A stretch of DNA of 64,000 nucleotides. It comes from UBA2821 sp902763335. Lineage in GTDB: Bacteria; Bacillota; Clostridia; Lachnospirales; Lachnospiraceae. How positions within the stretch are numbered: the stretch's first letter is position 1; every line of letters begins with the position of its first letter. Both the position numbers and the translations under genes were made by a program. Positions 6,804 through 16,681 of this stretch are shown here, one piece after another. The stretch is taken from NCBI GenBank assembly GCA_052066835.1, contig JBQHRJ010000006.1, one strand, 5' to 3'. The notes under the pieces were generated by a model. It made no database searches and was not told the origin of the DNA. It saw only the letters and a program-made list of their open reading frames with translations.

Positions 6804-9524
6804 ATGGGTTCAGTTAAAACAACTAAATCAAAGCCAAAACCAAAGACAACACAGAAACCTAAAACAAAAAAATCGTCTCTGCCGAATAAGAAAAAAATAG
6901 AGGAACCGATAGATACAACAAGCAGGATATCAAAGAAAGAAGCGCAGCTGCGGATGGAGATAAAGTTATGGGTGTCATTGGCAGTTGCAGTTCTTTTAGA
7001 ACTCAGTAATTTTGGTATAATAGGAAGAGTTGGAAATGCCGTAAGTACATTCATGTTCGGCGTATTTGGGATATTTGCATATATTGTTCCTATGGCAGCA
7101 TTTTTCGGTTTCGTTTTCCTCATGGTAAATATAAACAATGAAAAGGCAGTTACGAAGGTTCTTGCGGCTGTTCTGCTGCTTATATTATTGTGCACTCTTG
7201 CACAGATAATAATGACCGGAGGCGCAGACAAAGAGTTTTACAAAATATGCTCTGAACAAAAAAGTGGAGGCGGAGTAATAGGCGGCATGATAGGAAGCGG
7301 TCTGTGCAGTATTATAGGTGTGTATGGTGCAGTAATATTTATTCTGTTCATGACGATAATAGCACTGATTGTCATAACAGAAAAATCTTTTGTCGGTGGT
7401 ATAAAGAAAGGCTATAGTGCCACTAAGGACAATATAGATAAGATGAAAACAGAGAGTGCCATATATAATGAGACTAAGAAAAAGAATAAGAGGCTTAACA
7501 GAAAAGGTACGGGAGTGGCGGATGTTAAGCTTGTAAGAAATGATAAACAGGATGAAAATCTTCATGAAATCCACAGTGTATACAGAGGTCCGGTGGAGGA
7601 GAAGAAAGAGGAAAAACGTGAAGTGGTGATAAATAAACCTGACTCTATGGATATTCCTTCGGAACCTGAAGAGACGGTGGAAGAGAAGAGAATCGTGGAG
7701 CATGAGATATACGTTCCTGCAAAATCTGATGCAGTCAGAAAGAATGAAAATGTTTCTGCAGACAGAGATGTACATACATCAGATAATGTAAATCATGAGC
7801 CATCGGAAGAGAAAAGAGATGAAAATGAACCGTTCAGACCTAAGGAAAAGATAGAGGTCAGCAAAGCAGCAAAAGAAATAATGGGCAGAAAAGCATTTTC
7901 AGCAGTTCCTGCAGCAAAGAGTACAGACTTAAAGCAGCAGGATAAAAATATTCAGGAGGCTCCTGATGTGTCAAAGGGTGTGGCAGCTCCGTCGGCACCG
8001 GGAAAGTGTTCTGCAAACCAGGGTGGAATAAAGAAGATATTCAGATACGAATTTCCACCACTCAGTCTGCTTAAGAAAGGTAATATAAAGAAGGCAGCGA
8101 AGAAGATAAACGGTCTTAGTGAGACAGCATTAAGACTTCAGGAAATATTAAAGAACTTCGGTGTAAATGTAACAGTCACAAATGAGAGCAGGGGACCTTC
8201 AGTTACCAGATATGAGTTACAGCCGGAGATGGGAACAAAGGTCAGCAAGATTACCGCTCTTACGGATGATATAAAACTTAATCTTGCGGCAGCAGATATA
8301 AGAATAGAAGCACCTATTCCGGGAAAGGCGGCAGTTGGAATAGAGGTGCCGAATGACACAAGGGAACCGGTGTTCTTAAGAGACCTGATAGAATCAGATG
8401 AATTAAAGAATCATCCGTCAAAACTGGCATTTGCAGCAGGAATGGATATAGCGGGAAACGTTATAGTAGCAGATATTGCAAAGATGCCCCATATGCTTAT
8501 TGCAGGTACTACCGGTTCAGGAAAATCCGTGTTTACCAACTCAATTATAATGAGTATACTCTACAGGGCAGATCCTATGGAAGTCAAACTTATCATAGTG
8601 GACCCGAAAGTAGTGGAATTTGGTGTGTACAATGGAATACCGCATCTTCTCACACCGGTCGTTACAGACCCGAGAAAGGCAGCAGGAGCACTTGCATGGG
8701 CGGTAAATGAAATGTCAGACAGATATAAAAAATTTGCGGAATACAATGTAAGAGATCTGAAAGGATATAATGCCAAGATAGCCGGTATGAAACCGGCGGA
8801 AGGAGAACCGCCGTTGCAGAAACTTCCACAGATTCTTATAATAATAGATGAGTTAGCAGATCTTATGATGGTTGCGGCTAAAGAAGTAGAAAGCTCCATA
8901 TGCCGTCTTGCACAGCTTGCAAGAGCAGCTGGAATACATCTTGTAATTGCCACACAGAGACCGTCGGTAGATGTCGTTACCGGTCTTATAAAGGCAAACA
9001 TCCCTTCGAGGGTGGCACTTCTTGTATCGTCGGGTATCGATTCAAGAACCATAATCGATATAAACGGTGCCGAAAAACTTTTAGGAAACGGTGATATGCT
9101 TTTTTATCCGTCAGGGTATGTAAAGCCTGTGAGAGTACAGGGAGCATTTGTATCGGATGAAGAAGTACAGTCGGTTGTTGAATTTATAACTTCACATACG
9201 GAGAAAGTGGAGTATAATGAAGAGATAACAAGCCAGCCGGTAGTATCAGATGAACATGCAGGTGGTGATCAGGATGATGCAAACCAGTATGATGAATACT
9301 TTGCCGAGGCGGCAAGATTTGTTATAGAAAAGGGCAAGGGTTCAACCAGTATGCTGCAGAGAATGTACAGAATAGGATTTAACAGGGCAGCAAGAATAAT
9401 GGATCAGTTAGCCGAAGCGGGAGTAGTAGGTGAAGAAGAGGGAACGAAACCAAGAAAGATACTGATGACTCTTGAAGAGTTTGAAGATTACTTAAAAAAT
9501 AAAGATGCAGGAGGACAATCATGA
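6804..9524 (+). CDS. ftsK: DNA translocase FtsK/SpoIIIE
   Basis: This 906-residue protein pumps chromosomal DNA through the closing septum. A basic N-terminus is followed by four transmembrane helices (about 52-200), then a long low-complexity Glu/Lys-rich linker (about 210-410). The motor domain has Walker A AGTTGSGKS near 566-574 and Walker B ILIIIDELADLM. A C-terminal winged-helix gamma domain (about 830-895) contains ARFVIEKGKGSTSMLQRM and reads orienting DNA sequences. The protein can serve division and, in spore formers, forespore DNA transfer. AGAGAGGA sets the ATG. The final TGA overlaps the ATG of fhs by four bases (9521-9524). Confidence 0.95.
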   Translation: MGSVKTTKSKPKPKTTQKPKTKKSSLPNKKKIEEPIDTTSRISKKEAQLRMEIKLWVSLAVAVLLELSNFGIIGRVGNAVSTFMFGVFGIFAYIVPMAAFFGFVFLMVNINNEKAVTKVLAAVLLLILLCTLAQIIMTGGADKEFYKICSEQKSGGGVIGGMIGSGLCSIIGVYGAVIFILFMTIIALIVITEKSFVGGIKKGYSATKDNIDKMKTESAIYNETKKKNKRLNRKGTGVADVKLVRNDKQDENLHEIHSVYRGPVEEKKEEKREVVINKPDSMDIPSEPEETVEEKRIVEHEIYVPAKSDAVRKNENVSADRDVHTSDNVNHEPSEEKRDENEPFRPKEKIEVSKAAKEIMGRKAFSAVPAAKSTDLKQQDKNIQEAPDVSKGVAAPSAPGKCSANQGGIKKIFRYEFPPLSLLKKGNIKKAAKKINGLSETALRLQEILKNFGVNVTVTNESRGPSVTRYELQPEMGTKVSKITALTDDIKLNLAAADIRIEAPIPGKAAVGIEVPNDTREPVFLRDLIESDELKNHPSKLAFAAGMDIAGNVIVADIAKMPHMLIAGTTGSGKSVFTNSIIMSILYRADPMEVKLIIVDPKVVEFGVYNGIPHLLTPVVTDPRKAAGALAWAVNEMSDRYKKFAEYNVRDLKGYNAKIAGMKPAEGEPPLQKLPQILIIIDELADLMMVAAKEVESSICRLAQLARAAGIHLVIATQRPSVDVVTGLIKANIPSRVALLVSSGIDSRTIIDINGAEKLLGNGDMLFYPSGYVKPVRVQGAFVSDEEVQSVVEFITSHTEKVEYNEEITSQPVVSDEHAGGDQDDANQYDEYFAEAARFVIEKGKGSTSMLQRMYRIGFNRAARIMDQLAEAGVVGEEEGTKPRKILMTLEEFEDYLKNKDAGGQS

Positions 9525-11191
9525 AGACAGATATTGAAATCGCACAGGAGGCAGTGATGCTTCCGATTAAGGAAGTAGCAGCAAAGGCAGGTATTAAGGA
9601 GGATGATCTTGAACTTTACGGAAAGTACAAGGCAAAGATATCTGATGAGTATTATGAGAGCATAAAGGATAATAAGGACGGTAAGCTTATACTTGTTACA
9701 GCCATAAATCCTACACCGGCAGGAGAGGGAAAGACAACTATAACAGTCGGACTCGGACAGGCATTTGGAAAACTTAATAAAAAAGCAGTGATAGCTTTAA
9801 GAGAGCCGTCCCTCGGGCCATGTTTCGGTATAAAGGGAGGAGCAGCAGGTGGCGGATACGCACAGGTTGTTCCGATGGAGGATTTAAATCTTCATTTTAC
9901 GGGAGATTTTCATGCCATAACATCAGCAAATAACCTTTTGGCAGCACTTCTTGACAATCATATCCAGCAGGGAAATGAACTCAGAATTGATACGAGACAG
10001 ATAGTATGGAAGCGATGCGAGGATATGAATGACAGAGTCCTTAGAAATATTGTTGTGGGACTCGGTTCAAAGATGGATGGATATGTAAGAGAAGACCATT
10101 TTGTAATCACTGTTGCATCAGAGATAATGGCAATCCTCTGCCTTGCAGATGATATGGAAGACTTAAAGAAGAGACTTTCAAGAATAATCGTTGCATATAA
10201 TGTGGATGGTGAACCTGTAACGGCAGGAGAACTTAACGCAGTCGGTTCTATGGCAGCATTATTAAAGGATGCAATTAAACCAAATCTGATTCAGACACTT
10301 GAACACACACCTGCACTTGTACACGGTGGTCCTTTTGCGAATATTGCACACGGATGTAACTCAGTAAGGGCAACTAAGACTGCACTTAAGATGGCTGATT
10401 ATGTTATCACTGAGGCAGGATTCGGAGCAGACCTTGGAGCAGAGAAGTTCCTTGATATAAAATGCCGTATGGCAGGTTTAAAACCTGATGCAGTAGTTTT
10501 AGTGGCAACGATAAGAGCATTAAAATACAATGGTGGAGTTCCAAAGGCAGAATTAAACACAGAGAATATGGAAGCACTCAAAAAAGGAATTGTAAACCTT
10601 GAGAAACATATAGAGAATCTTCAGCTTTTCGGAGTGCCGGTAGTAGTTACGCTTAATTCTTTTGTGACAGATACTGAAAATGAGATAGATTATGTCAGAA
10701 ACTTCTGCGAAGAGAGAAATTGTGATTTTGCACTTGCAGAAGTATGGGAAAAAGGTGGCGAAGGCGGAAAAGCTTTAGCAGAAAAAGTATTGGAGACACT
10801 GGATAAAAAAGAGAGCAATTATGCACCGATTTATCCGGACGATATGCCACTCAAAGATAAGATAAATACTATAGCAACAAAGATATACGGAGCAGACGGT
10901 GTAAAATATTCTCCGGCAGCAGAGAAGGCACTTGCAAAGATTACTGATATGGGATTTGGAAATCTGCCTGTATGTATGGCAAAGACACAGTATTCACTTT
11001 CAGATGACCAGAAGAAGCTTGGAAGACCGGAAGGCTTTGATATAAATGTAAGAGAAGTATATGTATCAGCAGGAGCAGGATTCGTAGTAGTAGTAACAGG
11101 TGCAATAATGACTATGCCGGGACTGCCAAAGAAACCTGCCGCATATAATATAGATGTTGATAAGAACGGTAATATTACAGGATTATTCTAA
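9521..11191 (+). CDS. fhs: Formate-tetrahydrofolate ligase
   Basis: This 556-residue enzyme makes 10-formyltetrahydrofolate from formate, tetrahydrofolate and ATP in the cytoplasm. The ATP-binding signature TPAGEGKTT lies near residues 66-74, followed by the conserved REPSLGPCFGIKGGAAGGG block and HFTGDFHAI. The length matches the family. In clostridia it feeds purine synthesis, initiator tRNA formylation (fmt is at 17200 here) and, in acetogens, the methyl branch of the Wood-Ljungdahl pathway. folD downstream continues the same folate path. The start overlaps the ftsK stop and has GGAGGA just before it. Confidence 0.97.
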   Translation: MKTDIEIAQEAVMLPIKEVAAKAGIKEDDLELYGKYKAKISDEYYESIKDNKDGKLILVTAINPTPAGEGKTTITVGLGQAFGKLNKKAVIALREPSLGPCFGIKGGAAGGGYAQVVPMEDLNLHFTGDFHAITSANNLLAALLDNHIQQGNELRIDTRQIVWKRCEDMNDRVLRNIVVGLGSKMDGYVREDHFVITVASEIMAILCLADDMEDLKKRLSRIIVAYNVDGEPVTAGELNAVGSMAALLKDAIKPNLIQTLEHTPALVHGGPFANIAHGCNSVRATKTALKMADYVITEAGFGADLGAEKFLDIKCRMAGLKPDAVVLVATIRALKYNGGVPKAELNTENMEALKKGIVNLEKHIENLQLFGVPVVVTLNSFVTDTENEIDYVRNFCEERNCDFALAEVWEKGGEGGKALAEKVLETLDKKESNYAPIYPDDMPLKDKINTIATKIYGADGVKYSPAAEKALAKITDMGFGNLPVCMAKTQYSLSDDQKKLGRPEGFDINVREVYVSAGAGFVVVVTGAIMTMPGLPKKPAAYNIDVDKNGNITGLF

Positions 11192-11208
11192 GAAAGGTAA
11201 AGCAGAAT

Positions 11209-12051
11209 ATGAAATTAAAGTTTACAAAGATGCACGGAACAGGAAATGATTATGTATATGTAAACTGTTTTAAGCAGAAAATAGATAACCCGAATGAGCT
11301 TGCGATAAAAGTGAGCGACAGACATTTTGGAATCGGCTCGGACGGACTTATACTTATATGTCCTTCCGAGGTGGCAGATGTGAGAATGGCAATGTATAAT
11401 GCCGATGGTTCTGAGGGAATGATGTGCGGAAACGGAATAAGATGTGTTGCAAAGTATTCATATGAACACGGTCTCGTTGACAGCGACAAAATAACCATTG
11501 AGACAAAGAGCGGAATAAAGACTCTTGACCTTACAGTTGAAAATGGTGAGGTTACATATGTGGCAGTTGATATGGGTATGGCAATCCTTAAACCGAGAGA
11601 AATTCCGGTAGATGATGACGGAGATGACTTTGTAAAACGCAAAATAGACGTTGACGGTAAAGAATACGAGATAACATGTGTATCAATGGGAAATCCTCAT
11701 GCGGTAATATTTACAAAGGACATTGACAATATTAATCTTGAGAAAATCGGACCATTATTTGAACATCATAAGCTGTTTCCGGAGCAGATAAATACAGAAT
11801 TTGTTGAAGTTACAGATTCACACAACATAAAGATGAGAGTGTGGGAGAGAGGCTCGGGCGAGACGATGTCGTGCGGAACCGGAACATGTGCGGTAACAGT
11901 AGCAGCGGTTTTAAACGGATATTGTAAACGCGATGAGGAAATCAACATAAATATAAGAGGCGGACAGCTTAAAGATACTTATTTAAGCGACGGCAGAGTA
12001 ATAATGCGCGGAACGGCTACAAATGTATTTGATGGTGAGATAGAGATTTAA
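11209..12051 (+). CDS. dapF: Diaminopimelate epimerase
   Basis: This 280-residue enzyme interconverts LL- and meso-diaminopimelate, the last step before lysine and the source of the wall cross-linking residue. It is cofactor-free and uses two cysteines, seen here in MMCGNGIRC and in SCGTGTCA. The N-terminal FTKMHGTGNDYV and the GSDGLI motif are typical. It lies directly before murE, which is thought to add meso-diaminopimelate to the wall precursor, so the pair covers two successive steps. Confidence 0.96.
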   Translation: MKLKFTKMHGTGNDYVYVNCFKQKIDNPNELAIKVSDRHFGIGSDGLILICPSEVADVRMAMYNADGSEGMMCGNGIRCVAKYSYEHGLVDSDKITIETKSGIKTLDLTVENGEVTYVAVDMGMAILKPREIPVDDDGDDFVKRKIDVDGKEYEITCVSMGNPHAVIFTKDIDNINLEKIGPLFEHHKLFPEQINTEFVEVTDSHNIKMRVWERGSGETMSCGTGTCAVTVAAVLNGYCKRDEEININIRGGQLKDTYLSDGRVIMRGTATNVFDGEIEI

Positions 12052-12071
12052 CAGGAACGGAGGCTGTGATT

Positions 12072-13544
12072 ATGACACTTGAAAAATTACTTGAGAAACT
12101 TGAGTATGCAGTGCTTGCAGGAAATGTTAATGCAGAAGTGGATGATGTGGTATATGACTCCAGAAAGGCAACTGATAAAACAGCTTTTGTGTGTCTTACG
12201 GGCGCACAGGCAGACGGCCATGATTATATAGAAAGTGCGGTGAAAAACGGCACAAAGGTTATAATAGTGGAGCATGATGTGGATATGATACCGGGTATCA
12301 CATATGTTAAGTTAAAAGACACAAGAATAGGGCTTGCATATATGGCAGCAGCACTTTTCGGATATCCGCAGAATGAGCTGACAGTTGTCGGTATAACAGG
12401 TACTAAAGGTAAAACGACTACTACATTTATGATTAAATCCATTCTTGAAGGTGCCGGCAAAAATGTCGGAATAATCGGAACCATAGGTGTGTTTATGGGG
12501 GATAAATATATACAGACCCACAATACAACACCGGAGTCATACGATATTCAGTCATATTTCAGACAGATGGCTGACATGGGATGTGATATAGTAGTTATGG
12601 AAGTGTCATCACAGGCTTTAAAACTTAACAGAACAGCAGGTATAGAATTTGACTATGGCATATTTACAAACCTTTCACCGGATCACATCGGTGAGAATGA
12701 GCATAAGGATATGGCAGAGTATATACACTGCAAGAGTCTGTTGTTTAAACAGTGCAGACACGGCATTTTCAACATTGATGATGAACATGTGGAAGATATG
12801 ACAAAGGATGCAACATGTGATGTGGAGACATACGGATTTGACGAAGATGCGGATCTCAGGGCAGAAAATGTGAAATATCTTGTGCTTCCGGGATTTATTG
12901 GTGTGGAATTTGACCTGCATGGAGCTATCGAAGAAAATGTAAGAGTAAATACGCCGGGTAAATTTTCAGCATACAATGCCATGGCTGCCATTTGCCTTGC
13001 AAAGAGACTGGGAGCTGATGAGAAGGCTGTAGCTGAAGGACTTTTAAAAGTTGCAGTCAGAGGCCGTGTTGAGCCGGTTAAAATATCAGACAGATTCCAT
13101 CTTCTCATAGATTATGCACACAACGCAATGAGTCTTGAAAGTCTGCTGACAACCATACGTGATTATGAGCCGGGAAGAATAGTGTGTCTGTTCGGATGCG
13201 GAGGCAACCGCTCAAAGTTAAGAAGATATGAGATGGGAGAAATATCAGGAAAATATGCGGATTTATCCGTAATTACGGCTGATAACTCCAGATTTGAAGA
13301 TGTCATGGACATTATAGCGGATATAAAAGTTGGAATGAGTAAGACCGACGGTGAATATGTCGTTATCCCTGACAGAAAAGAAGCTATAAAATATTGTATA
13401 GAAAATGCAAAAGACGGTGACATTATTCTTTTATGCGGTAAAGGTCATGAGGATTATCAGGAAATAAACGGTGAGAGACATCCTTTTGATGAGCGTGTGA
13501 TAATTAAGGAAATATTAAAAGAAATAAATTGGAATGAACAATAG
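12072..13544 (+). CDS. murE: UDP-N-acetylmuramoyl-tripeptide synthetase MurE
   Basis: This 490-residue Mur ligase adds the third residue of the peptidoglycan stem peptide using ATP. It has the N-terminal UDP-binding domain, P-loop GTKGKTTTT near 112-120, the central NLSPDHIGEH-like segment (LSPDHIGENEH), and the C-terminal domain with LFGCGGNR. The substrate-recognition motif at 404-407 is DNSR; in diaminopimelate-adding enzymes it is usually DNPR. The conserved arginine and the adjacent dapF argue for meso-diaminopimelate. GGAGG at 12059-12063 fits ATG 12072 (8-base spacing) and not the GTG at 12066. The gene lies well away from the dcw cluster that often contains it. Confidence 0.95.
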   Translation: MTLEKLLEKLEYAVLAGNVNAEVDDVVYDSRKATDKTAFVCLTGAQADGHDYIESAVKNGTKVIIVEHDVDMIPGITYVKLKDTRIGLAYMAAALFGYPQNELTVVGITGTKGKTTTTFMIKSILEGAGKNVGIIGTIGVFMGDKYIQTHNTTPESYDIQSYFRQMADMGCDIVVMEVSSQALKLNRTAGIEFDYGIFTNLSPDHIGENEHKDMAEYIHCKSLLFKQCRHGIFNIDDEHVEDMTKDATCDVETYGFDEDADLRAENVKYLVLPGFIGVEFDLHGAIEENVRVNTPGKFSAYNAMAAICLAKRLGADEKAVAEGLLKVAVRGRVEPVKISDRFHLLIDYAHNAMSLESLLTTIRDYEPGRIVCLFGCGGNRSKLRRYEMGEISGKYADLSVITADNSRFEDVMDIIADIKVGMSKTDGEYVVIPDRKEAIKYCIENAKDGDIILLCGKGHEDYQEINGERHPFDERVIIKEILKEINWNEQ

Positions 13545-13562
13545 ATTGGAGTAGACATTAGT

Positions 13563-14405
13563 ATGGCACAATTAATTGATGGAAAAAAGATTTCGGCTGA
13601 AATAAAAGATGAATTAAAAAAGCAGGTAAGTGAACTCAAGGCAGATGGAAAAGAGATTACACTGGCTGTAATACAGGTAGGAAATGATCCGGCTTCATCA
13701 GTATATGTTGGAAATAAGAAAAAAGCATGTGAGTATATAGGAATCAAATCCCTTGCATATGAACTTCCGGAAGAGACAACAGAAGAAAAGCTGCTTTCTA
13801 TAATCGAAGAGTTGAATAACAGGGATGATGTAAACGGAATTCTTGTCCAGCTTCCGCTTCCTTCTCATATAAATGAAGATAAGGTTATCGAGACAATAGA
13901 CAGTAAGAAGGATGTTGACGGATTCAATCCTATGAGTGTGGGTGCATTATCCATTGGGAAGAAAGGCTTTGTCTCATGCACACCAGCCGGAATAATACAG
14001 CTTTTAAAGAGAAGTAATATAGAGATAGAAGGAAAGGAATGTGTTGTTGTCGGAAGAAGTAATATAGTAGGAAAGCCTATGGCGATGCTTTTACTTCGTG
14101 AGAACGGTACTGTTACTGTGGCACATTCAAGAACAAAAAATCTTAAAGAGGTAACTAAGAGAGCAGATATTCTCGTAGCTGCTGTCGGAAAACCGAAGTT
14201 CATAACGGCAGATTATGTAAAAGAGGGTGCCGTAGTTATAGATGTGGGAATCCACAGAAATGAAAATAATAAGCTTTGCGGAGATGTGGACTTTGAGTCT
14301 GTTGAGCCTAAGGCATCGGCAATAACACCTGTTCCGGGCGGAGTAGGTCCTATGACTATTGCAATGCTTATGTATAACTGTGTTAATGGGTGTCAGGGAG
14401 AATAA
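13563..14405 (+). CDS. folD: Bifunctional methylenetetrahydrofolate dehydrogenase/cyclohydrolase
   Basis: This 280-residue enzyme converts 5,10-methylene- to 10-formyltetrahydrofolate through the methenyl form, linking to fhs upstream. It shows VGNDPASSVYVGNK with the catalytic lysine (YVxxK), the VDGFNP loop, SCTPAGI, and VVGRSNIVGKPMAMLL of the nucleotide-binding half, ending with PVPGGVGPMT. Length is typical. It ends two bases before the priA start codon, and its last codons hold the priA ribosome binding site. Confidence 0.97.
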   Translation: MAQLIDGKKISAEIKDELKKQVSELKADGKEITLAVIQVGNDPASSVYVGNKKKACEYIGIKSLAYELPEETTEEKLLSIIEELNNRDDVNGILVQLPLPSHINEDKVIETIDSKKDVDGFNPMSVGALSIGKKGFVSCTPAGIIQLLKRSNIEIEGKECVVVGRSNIVGKPMAMLLLRENGTVTVAHSRTKNLKEVTKRADILVAAVGKPKFITADYVKEGAVVIDVGIHRNENNKLCGDVDFESVEPKASAITPVPGGVGPMTIAMLMYNCVNGCQGE

Positions 14406-14407
14406 AA

Positions 14408-16663
14408 GTGAAATATGCAAATGTCATTGTAGACATTACACATGAAAAATTAGATAAAGTATTTCAGTATAGTATTCCTGAAGAACTGAGTGAGAGTATT
14501 CATCCGGGAACACAGGTAGAAGTACCGTTTGGAAAGGGCAACAGAGTCATTAAAGCATATGTTGTGGAGATTACGGACAGGGCAGAATATGACGAATCAA
14601 AAATAAAACCCCTATGCCGCATTGTTCCTGACAGTATTCCAATCGAGTCACAACTTATAGAGGTGGCGGCATGGATAAAGGAAAACTACGGCTCGACCAT
14701 GAACCGGGCATTGAAAACCGTTATACCGGTAAGCCGGAAGATACGCGAGGTCAGAAACGGATATGTGGAGTTAGCATGCAGCATTGAGGAAGCGAAGACT
14801 GCCATAGATAAGTTTTCCTCTGATAAGAGAATGGCATCAAGAGTAAAGCTGCTCAACAGACTCGTCATGGAAAATATCATCTCGGAAAAAGTGATTACGG
14901 GTGAGATGGGAATATCAAAATCTGTAATAGCGGCACTTAAAGAGATGAAAATAGTGGACATCAAATACGATACGGTGTACAGAAATCCCATACACGAGCA
15001 GTCGCTTATGAAAAATGGAGTGAAAGAGCACACGTTAAATGAGTATCAGAACAGGATTGTTTCTGACATAACAGGTGAGATGAATAAAAGTGATGGAAAA
15101 AGGGTTCATCTCATATTTGGAGTGACGGGAAGCGGAAAAACCGAGGTGTATATGAAATGCATAGAGGAGGTTTTAAAAAAGGGAAAGCAGGTGATTATGC
15201 TTATACCTGAAATCTCGCTTACATTTCAGAATGTCTCAAGGTTTTATGGCAGATTTGGTGACAGAGTATCTATAATCAACTCAAGAATGTCGGCAGGTGA
15301 AAGGTATGACCAGTTTAAGCGGGCAAAAAACGGTGGAATAGATGTGATGATAGGTCCGAGGTCAGCCTTATTTACTCCATTCGAGAATCTGGGAATGATA
15401 ATAATCGATGAGGAGCATGACGGTGCATATAAGAGTGAAACGGTTCCAAAGTATCATGCAAGGGAAACTGCCATAATGAGAGCCGGATTAAATGATGCCA
15501 CAGTCATATTAGGTTCAGCCACACCGTCCACGGAGTCATATTACAGGGCGCAGACTAATGAATATATGCTCCATGTGATGGAGAAAAGAGTAAGCGGAAG
15601 AAAACTTCCAAGAGTTCAGGTCGTTGACCTGAGGCAGGAACTTGAGGCAGGGAACAGAAGCATATTTAGCCGGACACTTACAGAGCTTATAAAGGACAGA
15701 CTGGCAAAAGGGCAGCAGAGCATACTGTTTGTAAACAGGCGGGGGTATGCGGGATTCGTGTCATGCCGTTCCTGCGGAAAACCGCTAAAATGTCCGCATT
15801 GCGATGTTTCACTTACATATCATAAATACAGTGGCAGGGAGTATATGAAATGCCATTACTGCGGATACACTATAGATAAACCCGAAAAATGTCCGGAATG
15901 TGGTTCAAAATATCTCGGAAGATTCGGGATAGGAACAGAAAGCGTTCAGGAAAAAATATCAGAAATGTTTCCGTCGGCAAGAGTGATGAGGATGGATACA
16001 GACACTACATCGGGAAAAGACGGACACGAAAAGATACTATCCGCATTTTCAAAAGGTGAGGCAGATATTCTTGTGGGAACCCAGATGATAGTAAAAGGTC
16101 ACGATTTTCCTAAAGTGACACTGGTAGGTGTTATAGCGGCAGATTTATCATTGTACGCATCAGATTACAGAGCATCGGAGAGAACTTTCCAGCTTATTAC
16201 GCAGGCAGCGGGAAGGGCAGGAAGGGGTGAAGATGAGGGAGAAGTGGTCATACAGACATACAGCCCGGATGAGTACAGTATAGTAGCTGCGGCAGGACAG
16301 AATTATGAAGAATTTTATAAAAATGAGATATCATACAGAAAGATGATGGGATATCCGCCGATAAGCAACATTGTTGCAATATTGTTTACATCTGCGGATG
16401 AGAAGTTTGGGAAAAATGCAGCGTCGGATATTGCAGCCAGAATAAAAAACAGTAAAATAGACGGACTTAACGTTATAGGACCTACTGAGGCAGCGGTAGC
16501 CAAAATAAACGATATATACAGATTTGTAATATATATTAAACATAGTGATTATAATAATCTGGTAAGGGTTAAGGATGGCATAGAGCGTTACATTGAGATG
16601 GTACCTGTGTACAAACAGAAGCTGAATGTACAATTTGACTTTATGCCGATGGATAATTATTAG
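14408..16663 (+). CDS. priA: Primosomal replication restart helicase PriA
   Basis: This 751-residue superfamily 2 helicase reloads the replisome at stalled forks. The N-terminal 3' DNA-binding domain (KYANVIVDITHEKLDKVFQY) is followed by the helicase core with P-loop GVTGSGKTEVY, Walker B DEEH and QAAGRAGRG. A zinc-binding block contains four CxxC-type pairs (CRSC, CPHC, CHYC, CPEC) in the middle of the core. The start is GTG at 14408, with GGGAG at 14396-14400; the in-frame GTG at 14390 has no such site. It begins the classic Firmicute priA-def-fmt-rsmB-rlmN-prpC-prkC-rsgA-rpe-thiN order. Confidence 0.96.
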   Translation: MKYANVIVDITHEKLDKVFQYSIPEELSESIHPGTQVEVPFGKGNRVIKAYVVEITDRAEYDESKIKPLCRIVPDSIPIESQLIEVAAWIKENYGSTMNRALKTVIPVSRKIREVRNGYVELACSIEEAKTAIDKFSSDKRMASRVKLLNRLVMENIISEKVITGEMGISKSVIAALKEMKIVDIKYDTVYRNPIHEQSLMKNGVKEHTLNEYQNRIVSDITGEMNKSDGKRVHLIFGVTGSGKTEVYMKCIEEVLKKGKQVIMLIPEISLTFQNVSRFYGRFGDRVSIINSRMSAGERYDQFKRAKNGGIDVMIGPRSALFTPFENLGMIIIDEEHDGAYKSETVPKYHARETAIMRAGLNDATVILGSATPSTESYYRAQTNEYMLHVMEKRVSGRKLPRVQVVDLRQELEAGNRSIFSRTLTELIKDRLAKGQQSILFVNRRGYAGFVSCRSCGKPLKCPHCDVSLTYHKYSGREYMKCHYCGYTIDKPEKCPECGSKYLGRFGIGTESVQEKISEMFPSARVMRMDTDTTSGKDGHEKILSAFSKGEADILVGTQMIVKGHDFPKVTLVGVIAADLSLYASDYRASERTFQLITQAAGRAGRGEDEGEVVIQTYSPDEYSIVAAAGQNYEEFYKNEISYRKMMGYPPISNIVAILFTSADEKFGKNAASDIAARIKNSKIDGLNVIGPTEAAVAKINDIYRFVIYIKHSDYNNLVRVKDGIERYIEMVPVYKQKLNVQFDFMPMDNY

Positions 16664-16681
16664 AGAGCGAGGAATTAGAAG

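Noticed and set aside
7185..7775. A 196-codon open frame on the - strand inside ftsK
   Set aside because: It is the shadow of the charged ftsK linker, rich in Tyr, Phe and His, with no start signal.
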